Notes: generated by a model from the letters alone, not told the origin. Shown: positions 9,768-18,793, counted from the first letter of the stretch. The stretch is 64,000 nucleotides of DNA from Falsirhodobacter deserti (GCF_004015795.1 NZ_ML137218.1:531048-595047), one strand, 5' to 3'. Numbers and translations are program-made.

Positions 9768-11119
9768 ACGTTCAGCAACAGGTGTTCGCGTTCCCAGGGG
9801 CTGATGACCTGCTGGAACTCCTTGTATTCGTTCCGCTTCACCGCGTCATAGAATTTGCAGAACACCTCGCCCAGAACCTCGCGCAGGGCCGCATCCTCCT
9901 CCAGAAGGTCAAGTGCGTCGCCAAGGGTATAGGGAAGGTCGGTCTCGCTCATATAGGCGCTGCCGATACATTCGGATCGCGGGGTCTGCTTTTCGATCAG
10001 GCCCAGATAACCGCAGGCAAGCGATGCCGCGATGCCCAGATAGGGGTTGCAATCCATCCCCGCCAAGCGGTTTTCCAGTCGCCGCCCCTCGGGGTCGGAA
10101 ATCGGGATGCGCAGGCCGGTGGTCCTGTTGTCACGGCCCCATTCAAGGTTGATGGGGGCGGCGAAGTCGGGAACGTAACGGCGATAGCTGTTCACGTAAG
10201 GCGCCAGCAGCGCCACGGCACCGGGCAGGTGGTTCTGCATCCCCGCGATGAAATGCAGGAAATGATCCGATTCCTGCCCATGCTCGTTGGAGAAGATGTT
10301 GCGCCCCGTCGCGATATCCGTGACCGAATGGTGGATATGCATGGCGCTGCCCGGCTCCCCCTCGATTGGTTTGGCCATGAAGGTGGCGAAGCAGTCGTGG
10401 CGCAGGGCCGCTTCGCGGATCAGGCGCTTGAAGAAGAAGATCTCGTCCGCCAGCTTCACCGGATCGCCATGGGCAAGGTTGATTTCCACCTGCCCCGCAC
10501 CGCCTTCCTGCAGGATGCCGTCGATCTCGAACCCTTGAAGTTCGGCGAAGTCATAGATGTCGTCGATGACCTTGCCATATTCGTCCACCGCGCTCATGGA
10601 ATAGGCTTGGCGGCCGGCGGCGCGGCGGCCCGAACGGCCCATCGGCGGCATGACGGGCATGTTCGGGTCGATGTTCTTGGCCGTCAGGAAGAATTCCATC
10701 TCGGGCGCGACGATCGGCTTCCATCCCTTGTCGGCATAAAGCTGCACCACCCGCCGCAACACGTTGCGCGGGGCGGTCGGCACAGGCTCCCCCGTCTGGG
10801 TCACGGCGTCATGGATCACCTGAAGCGTGATGTCGGCCGTCCACGGTGCGGCGGTCGCGGTGGAATAATCGGGCTGCAGGATCATGTCCGGTTCGGTGAA
10901 GGATCCGGTGGGGTTGTCGGCCCATTCGCCCGTGATGGTTTGCAAAAAGATCGAGTTTGGCAGGAAGAAGCTGGTCTGCCGTGCAAACTTGGAGGCAGGC
11001 ATCGCCTTGCCCCGCGCCACGCCCGCGATGTCGGAGAGGATGCATTCCACCTCGTCCAGTCGCCGGCCAGAGATGTAGTCGCGCGCGGCTTCCGGGATCC
11101 GGTCGGTCCAGTCGGACAT
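9764..11119 (-). CDS. puuA: Glutamine synthetase family protein, gamma-glutamylputrescine synthetase-like
   Basis: The 451-residue product has the glutamine synthetase fold: an N-terminal beta-grasp domain and a catalytic domain with EMEFFL, the EGGAGQVEINL glutamate/metal-binding strand and the HIHHS ATP-site motif. It is shorter and more divergent than GlnA and lacks a clear adenylylation-site segment, as in the PuuA/GlnT branch. PuuA ligates glutamate to putrescine with ATP. Coupling to the downstream oxidase gene by a 4-base overlap supports this role; other amines, such as ethanolamine, cannot be excluded. Confidence 0.88.
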   Translation of the reverse strand: MSDWTDRIPEAARDYISGRRLDEVECILSDIAGVARGKAMPASKFARQTSFFLPNSIFLQTITGEWADNPTGSFTEPDMILQPDYSTATAAPWTADITLQVIHDAVTQTGEPVPTAPRNVLRRVVQLYADKGWKPIVAPEMEFFLTAKNIDPNMPVMPPMGRSGRRAAGRQAYSMSAVDEYGKVIDDIYDFAELQGFEIDGILQEGGAGQVEINLAHGDPVKLADEIFFFKRLIREAALRHDCFATFMAKPIEGEPGSAMHIHHSVTDIATGRNIFSNEHGQESDHFLHFIAGMQNHLPGAVALLAPYVNSYRRYVPDFAAPINLEWGRDNRTTGLRIPISDPEGRRLENRLAGMDCNPYLGIAASLACGYLGLIEKQTPRSECIGSAYMSETDLPYTLGDALDLLEEDAALREVLGEVFCKFYDAVKRNEYKEFQQVISPWEREHLLLNV

Positions 11120-11122
11120 GGC

Positions 11123-11800
11123 TTACCTCGGCTGAAGGAAGAATTCGGTGATACGGTCGGCCAGGCGGGCCGAATCCTTGGGCGCATTCATGCGCGCCTT
11201 GGCCTGCTGCAGCAGGGGGGACGGCACTGCACCTTCGCCGCGTGTCCGGATCAGCCCGTCCAGAAACGCGTTGCTGAATTCGGGATGGGCCTGAACCGTC
11301 AGGGCGCGATCCTCGTAGACCAGCGCGGCATTGGCGCAGAAATCCGAGGTGGCAAGAACCGTCGCCTCCTTCGGCGCCTCGACCACCTGATCCTGATGCC
11401 ATGCGTTCAGGGTCAGGGTTTCATCGCCGAAGCGGTAATCCGTGGCCCCGACGGACCAGCCGCGATCGAATTTCTCCACCCGGCCACCAAGGGCCTGCGC
11501 GATGATCTGGTGGCCAAAGCAGATGCCGACGATTGGCACATGTGCCGCGAACGCGTTCCGGATGAAACGCTCCAGCGGCGGGATGAACGCGTGATCTTCA
11601 TAGGCGCCGTGACGCGAGCCCGTGATCAGCCAGCCATCGGCCCGGCGCACATCATCGGGAAAGTCCATGTCGACCACCCGCCACGTGCGGAAGGCAAAGC
11701 CGCGCCCGTCCAGAAGGCGTTCGAACATTTCAGGATAGTCGCCCGACTCGGGCACAAGCTCCGCAGGTGCGTCGCCGGTTTGCAAGATACCGATCAGCAT
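11123..11800 (-). CDS. Class I (GMP synthase-like) glutamine amidotransferase
   Basis: This 225-residue stand-alone triad amidotransferase has the nucleophile C94 in VGICFGHQ and H172/E174 in QAHPEFS, so the Cys-His-Glu triad is complete. The start at 11800 (MLIGILQTGDAP) is preferred over one 18 codons upstream because it gives the usual first beta-strand. It ends three bases before the puuA-like start. The operon has no classical PuuD (peptidase C26) hydrolase, so this enzyme may hydrolyse a gamma-glutamyl intermediate; that is an inference from position only. Confidence 0.85.
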   Translation of the reverse strand: MLIGILQTGDAPAELVPESGDYPEMFERLLDGRGFAFRTWRVVDMDFPDDVRRADGWLITGSRHGAYEDHAFIPPLERFIRNAFAAHVPIVGICFGHQIIAQALGGRVEKFDRGWSVGATDYRFGDETLTLNAWHQDQVVEAPKEATVLATSDFCANAALVYEDRALTVQAHPEFSNAFLDGLIRTRGEGAVPSPLLQQAKARMNAPKDSARLADRITEFFLQPR

Positions 11801-11872
11801 GGATAAGTCCGTGTTTGCTTCGCGCAGCCTAGGGCGCGCTTCGGGCGGTGTCAAAGCTTCCCGCCCCCCGCA

Positions 11873-12718
11873 TCACCGGATGATCTGCGGTAAAATGCGC
11901 GGCCTGCGGCGGCGGGTTTCATTCGTCGGCAGGTGACGGTTCAGCCGCCGTCCGATGCGCCCGAAGGTCCATGTCAGCACCAGCGTCAGGCAGATGAAAT
12001 AAAACGCCACGATCGGATAGGGTACGAAGGGATTGAACGTCCGGCCGGCGAAGTAACTTGCGTAATAAAGCGCATCCCCGCGCTGCTGGAACGCCGGAAA
12101 GCCCGAAAAGAAGACCAGCGTCGTGGCGTGGAACAGGAAGATCGCCTCGTTCGTATAGGCGGGCCATGCAAGGCGCAGCATTGTCGGCCACTGGATGCGC
12201 CGGAACCGCTGCCAGCCGGTGATGCCGTACGCTTCCGCCGCTTCCAGATCGCCCCGAGGGATGGAGCGGAGGGCGCCAAGGAAGATCTCTGCCGTATAGG
12301 CGGCGGTGTTGAAAAACAGCACCAGCGCCGCACCGGCCCATGCGCGGGTGACCCAATCCGTTCCCACATGCAGGTCGAACAGGCCCAGCGGCAGCGTCAC
12401 CCCATCACGCGGCAGCAGCACCAGAAGCTGATAGGCCACGAAGAACTGGATGAACAAGGGCGAGCCGCGGAAGATGAAAACGAACCAGTCGCAGGGCTTG
12501 CGAATCCACGCGCTGCGTGCGCGCTTGCCAACCGCCAGCAGGGTGGCCAACGCGAAACCAAGCGCCAGTGCGATCGCCGCGAAATACACGTTCCAGATCA
12601 GGCCCGACCCGATCAGCGTGAATTGCTGGCACAGATCGTACCCTTCCCGCGGCAGCAGCCTTTCGCCGATACCAAGAGAGCGGAGGCCATAGGCTTGAAT
12701 CGTTTCGAAACAGCTCAT
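11873..12718 (-). CDS. Polar amino acid-type ABC transporter permease (HisM/ArtM-like)
   Basis: This 281-residue inner-membrane permease belongs to the HisMQ family. It has several hydrophobic segments and the cytoplasmic EAA loop (LEAAEAYGITGWQRFRRIQWP) that docks on the ATPase. The long upstream extension in the same frame is not credible. The ATG at 12718 overlaps the stop of the neighbouring permease gene by four bases and gives a normal start. It forms a heterodimeric channel with the upstream gene product. Confidence 0.92.
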   Translation of the reverse strand: MSCFETIQAYGLRSLGIGERLLPREGYDLCQQFTLIGSGLIWNVYFAAIALALGFALATLLAVGKRARSAWIRKPCDWFVFIFRGSPLFIQFFVAYQLLVLLPRDGVTLPLGLFDLHVGTDWVTRAWAGAALVLFFNTAAYTAEIFLGALRSIPRGDLEAAEAYGITGWQRFRRIQWPTMLRLAWPAYTNEAIFLFHATTLVFFSGFPAFQQRGDALYYASYFAGRTFNPFVPYPIVAFYFICLTLVLTWTFGRIGRRLNRHLPTNETRRRRPRILPQIIR

Positions 12719-13587
12719 GCCGTGGCTCCGTTCTCGGCCATTGGCAGGCCGCGCCGCAGCCGTGTCATGATCCGGTCCAGAACCACTTCCGATACCTTGG
12801 TCAGCAGAAGATAGAAAACCAGAAGGCCAAGGAAGTACCAAAGCCGCCAGTCCGGATGCGGATAGCTGAAGGTCTGCGTTTTCATCGCGCCAAGCTGCTG
12901 CGCCCAGTAAACTACATCCTCGATCCCCAGGATGAACAGCAGCGGCGTGGCCTTGATCAGCACCATCCACAGGTTCGACAGGCCGGGCAGGGCGTAAACC
13001 CACATCTGCGGGATCAGGATGCGCCGGTTGATCTGCCGCGGCGTCATCCCGAAGCTTTCGGCCGTTTCCAGCTGTGCGCGCGGCACAGCCTGCATCGCGC
13101 CCGAGAGCACGTTTGCCGCAAAGGCGCCGAACACGATGGCAAAGGTGAACACCGCCAGCGCGAAGTTATAGATCTGGTGGATGGCTGGAGGGGCCGACCC
13201 GGGCGGGATCTTGGCTGCGGGGCAGGCGCGGAATTCGCCTGCCTGCCGGACGGGCTGGCTCAGATCCTCGCAACGCACGAAGTGGAACAGGTATTCCAGC
13301 CCCTGATCCAGCGCCACGATGAAGAACAGGAAGAAGACGATGTCCGGGATGCCCCGGACCATCGCCATATAGGTCTTGCCGATCCAGCGCAGCGGCGCGA
13401 CATGCGAACGGCCCGCCACGGCGCCGCCGAAACCGAAGGCCAGCGCCACCGGCGCGGTCACGGCCAGCAGCACAAGAACCGTCAGGAACGAGCCATAGAA
13501 GGACATGTGCGTACCCGTGGTCAGGTAGCACGAAAGCCATTGCAGGCCTTCAAGGCTTTTGGGATCGGCGCAAAATGAAAACATCAT
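12715..13587 (-). CDS. Polar amino acid-type ABC transporter permease (HisQ/ArtQ-like)
   Basis: This 290-residue permease partners the HisM-like protein. The EAA loop is visible as LETAESFGMTPRQINRRILIP, and RGIPDIVFFLFF marks the conserved first-loop region of HisMQ permeases. A periplasmic insert of roughly 40 residues between TM segments (around FHFVRCEDLSQPVRQAGE) is longer than in E. coli HisQ. The ATG at 13587 has no good ribosome site and its leader is folded into a 9-bp hairpin, so expression may be lower than that of the binding protein gene upstream. Confidence 0.9.
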   Translation of the reverse strand: MMFSFCADPKSLEGLQWLSCYLTTGTHMSFYGSFLTVLVLLAVTAPVALAFGFGGAVAGRSHVAPLRWIGKTYMAMVRGIPDIVFFLFFIVALDQGLEYLFHFVRCEDLSQPVRQAGEFRACPAAKIPPGSAPPAIHQIYNFALAVFTFAIVFGAFAANVLSGAMQAVPRAQLETAESFGMTPRQINRRILIPQMWVYALPGLSNLWMVLIKATPLLFILGIEDVVYWAQQLGAMKTQTFSYPHPDWRLWYFLGLLVFYLLLTKVSEVVLDRIMTRLRRGLPMAENGATA

Positions 13588-13591
13588 GATC

Positions 13592-13613
13592 GGCGCGCGG
13601 TTGGCCGCGCGCC
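13592..13613 (-). promoter_or_regulatory. Intercistronic hairpin between binding-protein and permease genes
   Basis: A perfect 9-bp GC stem (GGCGCGCGG at 13592-13600 with CCGCGCGCC at 13605-13613) closes on a four-base loop between the binding-protein stop (13621) and the permease start (13587). There is no T tract, so it is more likely a 3' mRNA stabiliser or partial attenuator than a terminator. Such structures commonly raise binding protein above permease in ABC operons. Confidence 0.55.
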
Positions 13614-13620
13614 CCTGTTA

Positions 13621-14349
13621 TCAGAACTGGGGGGCTTCTTCGCCGCCGAACCACTTTTGCAGCAGTTCGTTCAACGATCCGTCCGCCTTCATGGAATCGA
13701 TCGCTTCGTCGAAGGTGGCCTTCAGTTCGGTGTCGGATTTGCGCAGGCCCATGCCGATGCCTTCGCCAAGTGCAATGGCCTCGCCGACCCAGACGAATTC
13801 ACCGCCGGATTCATCGACCACGGGCTTGAGGTAATCGCTGTCGGCAAAAACGGCATCGGCCTCGCCGTTGCGAACGGCGGCAACAGCCTCGTCCGGGGTG
13901 GTGTATTCCAGCAGCGTCGCGTCCGTTTCCGCGATATGGCCTGCCTGGATCGTGTTGACCTGCGCCGATACGACACCGGTTGCGAAATCGGCATCCGGAT
14001 CCATCGCGGCATAGGCCGAGGTGATGGCCGGGTAATAGCTGGCGGTGAAGTCGATCGCCTCGCGCCGTTCGGGCGTGATCGACATGCCGGCGACGATGCC
14101 GTCGAAGTTGCCCGATTGCAGGTTCGGGATCATGCCGTCCCAGTCGGTGGTCACCCACTCGCACGTGACTTCGGCGCGTTCGCACAGGGTGTCGAACAGC
14201 TCGATCTCGAAACCGTCGGGTTCGCCTGCATCATTGATGAAGTTGAAGGGGGGGTAGGCCCCTTCGGTTGCCAGCCGCACCACCTGCTGCGCCGAGGCGG
14301 CACCCCCGGTCAGTGCAAGAATGGCCGTGGTCAGGATCAGTTTCTTCAT
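13621..14349 (-). CDS. Periplasmic amino acid/polyamine-binding protein (SBP family 3)
   Basis: This 242-residue protein has a Sec signal peptide (MKKLILTTAILALTGGAASA, cleavage after residue 20) and begins its mature domain with RLATEGAYPPFNF, the hallmark of family 3 solute-binding proteins. DGIVAGMSITPERREAIDFT is the conserved hinge/ligand region. The start at 14349 is preceded by GGGAG; the earlier in-frame ATG lies inside the ATPase gene. Family 3 proteins bind amino acids or opines. The linked puu-like genes suggest an amine or amino acid entering glutamylation, but specificity is not readable from sequence. Confidence 0.92.
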   Translation of the reverse strand: MKKLILTTAILALTGGAASAQQVVRLATEGAYPPFNFINDAGEPDGFEIELFDTLCERAEVTCEWVTTDWDGMIPNLQSGNFDGIVAGMSITPERREAIDFTASYYPAITSAYAAMDPDADFATGVVSAQVNTIQAGHIAETDATLLEYTTPDEAVAAVRNGEADAVFADSDYLKPVVDESGGEFVWVGEAIALGEGIGMGLRKSDTELKATFDEAIDSMKADGSLNELLQKWFGGEEAPQF

Positions 14350-14369
14350 TGGTCGCTCCCTGTTGTGGT

Positions 14370-15146
14370 TTATCCGCCGGCCGAAAGAAATCCGCGAAGG
14401 CGGGGGGACTGAGGATTGCCGAACAGCGTGGCGGGATCGCCCTGCTCCTCGATCCGGCCCTGATGCAGGAAGATGACGCGATCCGAACAATCGGCGGCCA
14501 TCTTCATGTCATGGGTCACTATGATCATGGTGCGCCCTTCATCGGCCAGCGCCTTGATCACGCGTACCACCTCCTGCTCCAGCTCGGGGTCGAGGGCGGA
14601 GGTCGGCTCGTCGAACAGCAGGGCGCGCGGTTCCATGCAAAGCGCGCGGGCAATGGCGGCACGCTGCTGCTGCCCGCCCGAAAGCTGGGACGGCCATGCA
14701 TCGGCCTTGTCGGCAATGCCCACCTTGGCCAGATAGCCGCGGGCCTTTTCCTCCACCTCGGCGCGGGGGCGGCCCATCACGGTGACCGGCGCCTCCATCA
14801 CGTTCTGCAGGATGGTCATGTGGGACCACAGGTTGAACTGCTGGAACACCATCGCAAGGTTCGTGCGGATGCGCAGAACCTGCTTGCGATCGGCGGGCTG
14901 GCGCAGAAGGCCGGCACCGCGCCATGCCACTGGTTCGCCTTCGAAGCGGATTTCACCGTCCTGGCTATCTTCCAGCAGGTTGCAGCAGCGCAGCAAGGTG
15001 GACTTGCCCGACCCGGACGACCCGATGAGCGAGATGACGTGGCCCTTGGGTGCCGTCAGGTCCACGCCCTTCAGCACCTCCAGATCGCCATAGGATTTGT
15101 GCAGGTTCCGGACCTCGATGACCGGAGCGGTGGGGATGGACGTCAC
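14370..15146 (-). CDS. Polar amino acid-type ABC transporter ATP-binding protein (HisP/ArtP-like)
   Basis: This is the 258-residue ATPase of the importer. It has Walker A GSSGSGKST (42-50), a Q-loop in MVFQQFNLW, the signature LSGGQQQRAAIARAL, Walker B ALLFDEPTSALD and the H-loop in IIVTHDM. A GTG start at 15146 with GGCGAGG upstream is preferred over an ATG 17 codons earlier, because it begins just before the conserved IEVRNLHKSYG strand. It is the first gene of the eight-gene minus-strand uptake and amine catabolism operon. Confidence 0.93.
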   Translation of the reverse strand: MTSIPTAPVIEVRNLHKSYGDLEVLKGVDLTAPKGHVISLIGSSGSGKSTLLRCCNLLEDSQDGEIRFEGEPVAWRGAGLLRQPADRKQVLRIRTNLAMVFQQFNLWSHMTILQNVMEAPVTVMGRPRAEVEEKARGYLAKVGIADKADAWPSQLSGGQQQRAAIARALCMEPRALLFDEPTSALDPELEQEVVRVIKALADEGRTMIIVTHDMKMAADCSDRVIFLHQGRIEEQGDPATLFGNPQSPRLRGFLSAGG

Positions 15147-15206
15147 GTGGCCTCGCCTGGTTTTTCGCAGATTAGGCGCGGGCCCCGTGCGATGCAACGC
15201 GCAAGG

Positions 15207-15656
15207 TCAGTCCTGCTGCACCTTCTGCCGGGCCAGCGCCGATTCCTGATCGGTGATGCCCATAAGGCTGGAAACCAGCCGGATCAACTGGTCTTCATGC
15301 GCGTCGCGCCCGCCATCGGCCAGCGCAACCGCCCAAAGCGCCTGCATCAGCGCATCGCGATCTTCCATTGGAACGGCATCTTTCAGCGCGCGGGTGAAGC
15401 GCACTGTGTCGGGGGCTTGCGCCTCAAGCTGTTCGGCCTGATGGCGAAGGGCGGCGGCATCTTCGGGCGAAAGGCCATGGCGACGGGCCAGAACCCGGTC
15501 GATACGGGCGATTTCCTGTTCCGAATACTGCCCGTCGGCCCGCGCAACGCGAACCAGAAGCGCGGCCAGCGCCAGCCGGCTGTCCGGTTCGGGCAGCCGT
15601 TGGTCGCTGGAGTCGGTGATGCGGCGAAGAAGCTGTTCGATCATGGGGATAATCAT
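15207..15656 (-). CDS. TerB-like tellurite resistance family protein
   Basis: This 149-residue cytosolic, mostly helical protein has the TerB/DjlA-type acidic helical fold; the ALLVRVARADGQYSEQEIARID segment is typical, with a second copy-like ALADGGRDAHEDQLIRLVSSLMG near the end. The molecular role is unknown; the family binds metals and is linked to stress. Two in-frame ATG codons, at 15656 and 15644, are possible starts and neither has a strong ribosome site. It is 20 bases downstream of rlmJ on the same strand. Confidence 0.78.
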   Translation of the reverse strand: MIIPMIEQLLRRITDSSDQRLPEPDSRLALAALLVRVARADGQYSEQEIARIDRVLARRHGLSPEDAAALRHQAEQLEAQAPDTVRFTRALKDAVPMEDRDALMQALWAVALADGGRDAHEDQLIRLVSSLMGITDQESALARQKVQQD

Positions 15657-15676
15657 GGGCCTGCGCTGCAGGAAGT

Positions 15677-16447
15677 CTAGGCGAAAAGTCGTGACAGGCG
15701 TTTCGCCTCATCCCCAGTGCCCCACGGGGCGTTGATGATGAACATGCCCGAACCGATCATCTTGTGATCGGCCTTGGCCGCCGGAAACCGCACTTCGTGG
15801 CGCAGTGCATCGGGAAAACGCGCCGAAAGTTCTGCCAGCATGCCGATATGGGCGGCGTTGGTCAGCAGCGGATACCACAGGGCGATGATGCCCACATTCC
15901 ATTTGCGCGCGATGTTTGCGATGTGGCCGGGGATCACGTCGTAATCGGTTTTCACTTCATAGGGCGGGTCGATCAGCATCAGGCCGCGGCGCGGTGTCGG
16001 GGGTGTCAGGGCAAGGGCGGTGGCGAACCCGTCCTTCTTGTGCACATGCGCATCCCAGATATGCACCACCTCGGACAGAAGGCGGTGTTCCTGCGGATGA
16101 AGTTCGGCCAGATGGATCGTGTCCATCTCGCGCAAGGTCAGCGCCGCCAGAAGGGGGGAACCGGGATAGGCCGCATCGCCCCACCGCGCCCGCGTTGCCG
16201 CAAGCCGCAGCCGATAGGGAGGGTCCGGTGCGAACGCGTCTTCCACGGCCATGATGCCCTTGGCAGCTTCGCCTGTCTTGACCGCTTCCTCGGCGTCCAG
16301 CCGATAAAGCCCGCGCCCCGCATGCGTTTCAATATAGCTGAGCGGTTTGTCCTTCTGCACCAGATAATCCAGCATGAAGCACAGCAGCGCGTGCTTCTGA
16401 ACGTCCGCCAGGTTTCCGGCGTGATAAAGATGTTGATAGGACAGCAT
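15677..16447 (-). CDS. rlmJ: 23S rRNA (adenine2030-N6)-methyltransferase RlmJ
   Basis: RlmJ methylates N6 of A2030 in 23S rRNA. The 256-residue product has the diagnostic N-terminus LSYQHLYHAGNLADVQKH, the SAM-site ETHAGRGLY and the catalytic DPPYE motif at residues 160-164. Length is normal. It is divergent from the MFS gene at 16584, so the 136-base gap between them must hold both promoters; no clear boxes were identified there. Confidence 0.94.
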   Translation of the reverse strand: MLSYQHLYHAGNLADVQKHALLCFMLDYLVQKDKPLSYIETHAGRGLYRLDAEEAVKTGEAAKGIMAVEDAFAPDPPYRLRLAATRARWGDAAYPGSPLLAALTLREMDTIHLAELHPQEHRLLSEVVHIWDAHVHKKDGFATALALTPPTPRRGLMLIDPPYEVKTDYDVIPGHIANIARKWNVGIIALWYPLLTNAAHIGMLAELSARFPDALRHEVRFPAAKADHKMIGSGMFIINAPWGTGDEAKRLSRLFA

Positions 16448-16583
16448 GGCCTGTCGCTAGCTTGTTGTGGGCGGGTGGGCAAGGAAACTTTGGGTGTGGT
16501 AACAAAGATCCTATTTTTCGGGTTCCTATGAGTGTAAAATTGCGCTAATGCCCCGGTTCACACTCTGAACCGGAAACACGTCC

Positions 16584-17894
16584 ATGACAGACATCACAAC
16601 AGACGCTGGAACCGGCACTGCGCAACCGCTGAACAAGCCGTCGCGCGTGCTGGCGGCAAGCCTTATCGGCACCACGATCGAGTTCTACGACTTCTATATC
16701 TATGCGACGGCGGCCGTGCTGGTCTTTCCGGTGCTGTTCTTCCCGAACAGCGATCCGATGACGGCGCTGCTGGCTTCATTCGCCACATTCTCGATCGCGT
16801 TCTTCGCGCGCCCCTTCGGCGCCATCGTGTTCGGCCATTTCGGTGACCGCGTCGGCCGCAAGGTGACGCTGGTGGCGGCACTGCTGACGATGGGCATTTC
16901 CACGGTCGTGATCGGCCTGCTGCCGACCTATGCCACCATCGGCGTCTGGGCGCCGCTTCTGCTGGCGCTTTGCCGGTTCGGGCAGGGCTTCGGCCTGGGC
17001 GGTGAATGGGGTGGCGCAGTCCTGATCGCGACGGAAAACGCCCCTCCGGGCAAGCGCAGCTGGTATGGTATGTTCCCGCAGCTGGGCGCGCCGGTCGGCC
17101 TGTTTCTTGCCTCGGGCGTGTTCTTCGTGATCCTGAACTTCGCCCCCGCCGGTGCGGATGCCCGCGTCTGGATCGCCGAAAGCGGCATCTGGCGCGCGCC
17201 CTTCCTTGCCTCTGCCCTGCTGATCGTGATCGGCCTGTGGGTGCGCCTGTCCATCACCGAAACGCCGGATTTCCAGAAGGCCATCGACAAGCAGGAGCGC
17301 GTGGCCGTTCCGCTGGCCGAGGTGTTCACCAATCACAAGCGCAGCCTGTTCCTTGGCACCTTCGTGGCGCTGGCGACCTTCGTGCTGTTCTATATCGGTT
17401 CGGCCTATCTGCTGTCCTATAACACCAAGGTCATCGGCATGCCGCTGCTGGAGGCGATCGAGATCCAGCTGATCGGCGCGATCATCTTCGGTCTGGCGAT
17501 CCCGGTGGCGGGCAAGCTGGGCGACCGTTACGGCCGCCGCGCGGTTCTGACGGTGGTGACAATCGCCATCGCGGCCTTCTCGTTCGCGCTGGCACCGCTG
17601 TGGTCGATGGGGCCGACGGGGATCATCATCTTCGTGATCATCGGCATGGCGCTGATGGGCGTGACCTATGGTGTAATTGGCGCGGCGCTGGCAGCCCCGT
17701 TCCCGACGCGCGTGCGTTACACGGGCTCGTCGCTGACCTTCAACTTCGCGGGCATCTTCGGTGCCTCGCTGGCCCCCTATGCCGCAACGTATCTGCAAAG
17801 CAACTTCGGTCTGCACGCAGTCGGGTATTACCTTTGCGCTGCAGCCATCGTGACGCTGCTTTGCATCTGGGGTTCGCGCAAGGGCGAAGTCTGA
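16584..17894 (+). CDS. MFS transporter, metabolite:H+ symporter family
   Basis: This 436-residue 12-TM carrier belongs to the ProP/ShiA/KgtP-like branch. Evidence is the opening SLIGTTIEFYDFYIYATAA, the loop 2-3 motif GHFGDRVGRK, CRFGQGFGLGGEWGGA in TM4, and the repeat of the RXGRR motif in GDRYGRRA at the start of the second half. Substrates in this family include shikimate, alpha-ketoglutarate, proline and other small organic acids; specificity is not determined. It is monocistronic and closed by a strong terminator. Confidence 0.9.
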   Translation: MTDITTDAGTGTAQPLNKPSRVLAASLIGTTIEFYDFYIYATAAVLVFPVLFFPNSDPMTALLASFATFSIAFFARPFGAIVFGHFGDRVGRKVTLVAALLTMGISTVVIGLLPTYATIGVWAPLLLALCRFGQGFGLGGEWGGAVLIATENAPPGKRSWYGMFPQLGAPVGLFLASGVFFVILNFAPAGADARVWIAESGIWRAPFLASALLIVIGLWVRLSITETPDFQKAIDKQERVAVPLAEVFTNHKRSLFLGTFVALATFVLFYIGSAYLLSYNTKVIGMPLLEAIEIQLIGAIIFGLAIPVAGKLGDRYGRRAVLTVVTIAIAAFSFALAPLWSMGPTGIIIFVIIGMALMGVTYGVIGAALAAPFPTRVRYTGSSLTFNFAGIFGASLAPYAATYLQSNFGLHAVGYYLCAAAIVTLLCIWGSRKGEV

Positions 17895-17914
17895 TCGCAG
17901 GAACTTCCAAGGAA

Positions 17915-17942
17915 AAGGCCGCCCTTCCGGGCGGCCTTTTTC
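17915..17942 (+). terminator. Terminator between MFS gene and convergent glycosyltransferase gene
   Basis: A perfect 10-bp stem (AAGGCCGCCC at 17915-17924 with GGGCGGCCTT at 17929-17938), a TTCC loop and a run of T follow the MFS stop. The A-run on the left arm means it could also end transcripts arriving on the minus strand. Confidence 0.88.
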
Positions 17943-18744
17943 ATTCGCGCCAGCTGTCGCCGACCCAAGGCGTCGGCTTCATCCAGTGCCGCAGATAGCG
18001 CCAGGCAGAGCCGTCCTTGTGCGGCCCGTTGCCCACGTTCTTCAGGTGCTTGCCAAGGCTCCACCCCTCGCGCCCAACCCATCCGCCTGCGATGGCCTGT
18101 TCGGGGAATACGCCGCCGGGGAAGATCACGATGCGGGCATCCTTCGGCAGGCGCGGCGTCATCGCGAAGTTCAGCGGGAAGGGGGGAATGCACTGATAGC
18201 GGAAGTGCCGGACCCATGCCTTGGGAAACAGATCCACCCCTCCGGGTGCGTTGCGGGTGACATAGCGCTGCTCCCACACGTATTCCTCGGCGATGCGCTG
18301 CGGATCGGTCTTGAACCGTTCCTGCAGGGGCAGCAGCTTGCCGACGGGAAAGCGGAAGACGGAGGTCTGGCCCAGCCGTTCGAACGGCTTGGCAGGGTTG
18401 CGCGACAGGATGACCTGATCGGGATCGCCATAGGTGAAGAAATCGTCGAGGCTGCCGGTGACCACCACGTCAAGATCCATGAACAGGACCGGCCCTTCCA
18501 GATCGCCCAGCTTGGCACCCCAAAGGCGCGACTTCGGCCAGATGCCGCGCTTGGTCTTGGGGATATCGTAATCGATCTCGGGCAGGGGCTGGCAGTCCAC
18601 CTCGGGGCGGATGCCGTCGGTATTGTCGCAGAAACAGGTGAACCGGAAGGGCGGCGTGATGTTGCGCGCGACCATGGCATAAAGCCGGTTGATGAAGGGC
18701 GGGCCGTATTTCGTGCCCCAGTTGATGCAAATGACCTGCTTCAT
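17941..18744 (-). CDS. Putative glycosyltransferase
   Basis: The 267-residue product starts MKQVICINWGTKYGPPFINRLY and carries VLFMDLDVVVTGSLDDFF, a DxD motif in a GT8-like setting, so a nucleotide-sugar-dependent GT-A fold is likely. No signal or membrane segment is seen. It is a stand-alone gene 94 bases downstream of pyrG and separated from it by a terminator. Related proteins occur widely as hypothetical glycosyltransferases; donor and acceptor are unknown. Confidence 0.7.
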   Translation of the reverse strand: MKQVICINWGTKYGPPFINRLYAMVARNITPPFRFTCFCDNTDGIRPEVDCQPLPEIDYDIPKTKRGIWPKSRLWGAKLGDLEGPVLFMDLDVVVTGSLDDFFTYGDPDQVILSRNPAKPFERLGQTSVFRFPVGKLLPLQERFKTDPQRIAEEYVWEQRYVTRNAPGGVDLFPKAWVRHFRYQCIPPFPLNFAMTPRLPKDARIVIFPGGVFPEQAIAGGWVGREGWSLGKHLKNVGNGPHKDGSAWRYLRHWMKPTPWVGDSWRE

Positions 18745-18793
18745 CGCAGCCTCCTTGTCAGGCCGCGACCCTTGCACAGAACGGCCAAATGGA

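Noticed and set aside
9782..11806. 674-codon plus-strand frame across the puuA-like gene
   Set aside because: It is antisense to glutamine synthetase family and amidotransferase genes with clear catalytic motifs.
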